Positions 5,759 to 5,919 of a DNA stretch of 5,919 nt are shown here, piece after piece. Numbering within the stretch: the first letter of the stretch is position 1; the number at the start of each line of letters is the position of its first letter. A program made the translations under genes and the position numbers. The notes below the pieces were generated by a model. It was not told the DNA's origin, did not search any database, and worked only from the letters and a program-made list of their open reading frames with translations. Origin of the DNA: Chloroflexota bacterium (GTDB lineage Bacteria > Chloroflexota > Anaerolineae > Anaerolineales > Villigracilaceae); assembly GCA_021823555.1 (NCBI GenBank), contig JAKANW010000211.1, positions 1 through 5,919 on the forward strand, in the 5' to 3' direction.

Positions 5759-5919
5759 CTAAAATTCCTCGAAGGAGTCCACATCGAAGGTGAAGATAGT
5801 CGCGCCTGCAACTGTTACCTGGGTGGACGGCGGGATGGGAATGCCTGCATTTTGTAGAGGCTCCGAGATAAATTCGACCCGCTGGCGGGAAGCGCGCTTA
5901 AGAGCACGGACAGCCGTTT
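5759..5919 (-). CDS. Long DarA/PstA-like cyclic-di-AMP receptor paralogue, C-terminal 52 residues (5' end beyond right edge)
   Basis: The reading frame of the last 52 codons before TAG (5761-5759) gives a peptide with R-Q-R-V-E-F-I-S-E-P-L, then a B-loop G-I-P-I-P-P-S-T-Q-V-T-V, then A-G-A-T-I-F-T-F-D-V-D and the end S-F-E-E-F. It aligns with the C-terminal half of the 112-residue long paralogue (Q-R-V-E-Y ... P-M-P-A-P-V-P-V-T-V-G-G-A-T-V-F ... Y-E-E-I), so this is a second long-type member. The first glycine of G-G-A-T is alanine here. The N-terminal ligand segment is outside the window. Its stop is 1 nt before the next ATG, which it supplies with an internal Shine-Dalgarno. Confidence 0.85.
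   Translation of the reverse strand, partial: TAVRALKRASRQRVEFISEPLQNAGIPIPPSTQVTVAGATIFTFDVDSFEEF
5765..5770 (-). promoter_or_regulatory. Ribosome binding site embedded in the end of the upstream long paralogue
   Basis: GAGGAA, encoding the E-E of the terminal F-E-E-F, lies 7 nt before the ATG at 5757. This is the same arrangement as at 5125-5130. It decides the start of the short gene and argues against the upstream ATG at 5811. Confidence 0.7.

Larger units (their letters stand above)
4853..5919 (-). repeat. Tandem long-short gene cassette, two copies of a c-di-AMP receptor pair
   Basis: In transcription order the genes are long (partial), short, long, short. The long members resemble each other in the B-loop and terminal E-E. 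The short members share a 14-residue identical segment, the B-loop deletion and a terminal F-E-Q. Junctions repeat too: long-to-short gaps are 1 and 2 nt, while the short-to-long gap is 30 nt. The simplest reading is duplication of a two-gene unit. The copies have diverged at DNA level, so the event is not recent, and more copies may lie to the right. Confidence 0.75.

Noticed and set aside
5758..5811. Upstream ATG at 5811 as start of the short receptor gene
   Set aside because: The 18-residue extension is unlike the family N-terminus and overlaps the coding end of the upstream paralogue. The ATG at 5757 has a well-placed Shine-Dalgarno.
1..5919. CRISPR array, insertion sequence, attachment site or phage signature
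   Set aside because: No short regularly spaced direct repeats, transposase motifs or terminal inverted repeats were seen. The only repeats are protein-domain and gene duplications.

Overview
The window has an ordinary bacterial layout at roughly 55% GC, with Shine-Dalgarno sites, sigma70-like promoters and hairpin terminators. The gene content best fits an anaerobic or facultative, polysaccharide-degrading, monoderm-like bacterium, and a Chloroflexota (Anaerolineae-type) genome is my preferred guess. That guess rests on family resemblance: a long secreted X25/GH13/FnIII/CBM20 amylase, several DarA/PstA-type c-di-AMP receptor paralogues, and an aromatic amino acid lyase with a Y-G-T-N-T-G motif. 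No rRNA or other phylogenetic marker is present, so taxonomy stays tentative.

Layout from left to right. Positions 1-193 (minus strand) hold the first 64 codons of a histidine ammonia-lyase-like enzyme that runs off the left edge. Positions 194-466 form a divergent regulatory region. It has a good promoter for the lyase with a stem-loop at the predicted 5' end of the transcript, and a very good promoter (TTGACT, 17 bp, TAATAT with extended -10) for the rightward gene. Positions 467-4657 (plus strand) encode a 1396-residue exported amylopullulanase/neopullulanase-type GH13 enzyme: signal peptide, two X25 modules, CBM34-like domain, GH13 barrel, FnIII, an unnamed beta-rich module, FnIII, and CBM20. 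It is followed at once by a strong intrinsic terminator.

Positions 4853-5919 (minus strand) converge on the amylase and hold four consecutive PII-like proteins of the cyclic-di-AMP receptor family (DUF970, DarA/PstA/YaaQ), the fourth cut by the right edge. They alternate in type: long, short, long, short in transcription order. The long members keep the roughly 20-residue B-loop insertion of canonical DarA; the short members lack it. Each long gene is joined to the following short gene by a 1-2 nt gap, and the short gene's Shine-Dalgarno sits inside the last codons of the long gene. The array therefore looks like a duplicated two-gene cassette. This is the most interesting feature of the window, because the two types have lost different parts of the canonical c-di-AMP site, which suggests paired or hetero-oligomeric sensors. 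A weak hairpin at 4783-4815 probably ends this operon. I see no functional link between the starch enzyme and the receptor cluster beyond their convergent positions.
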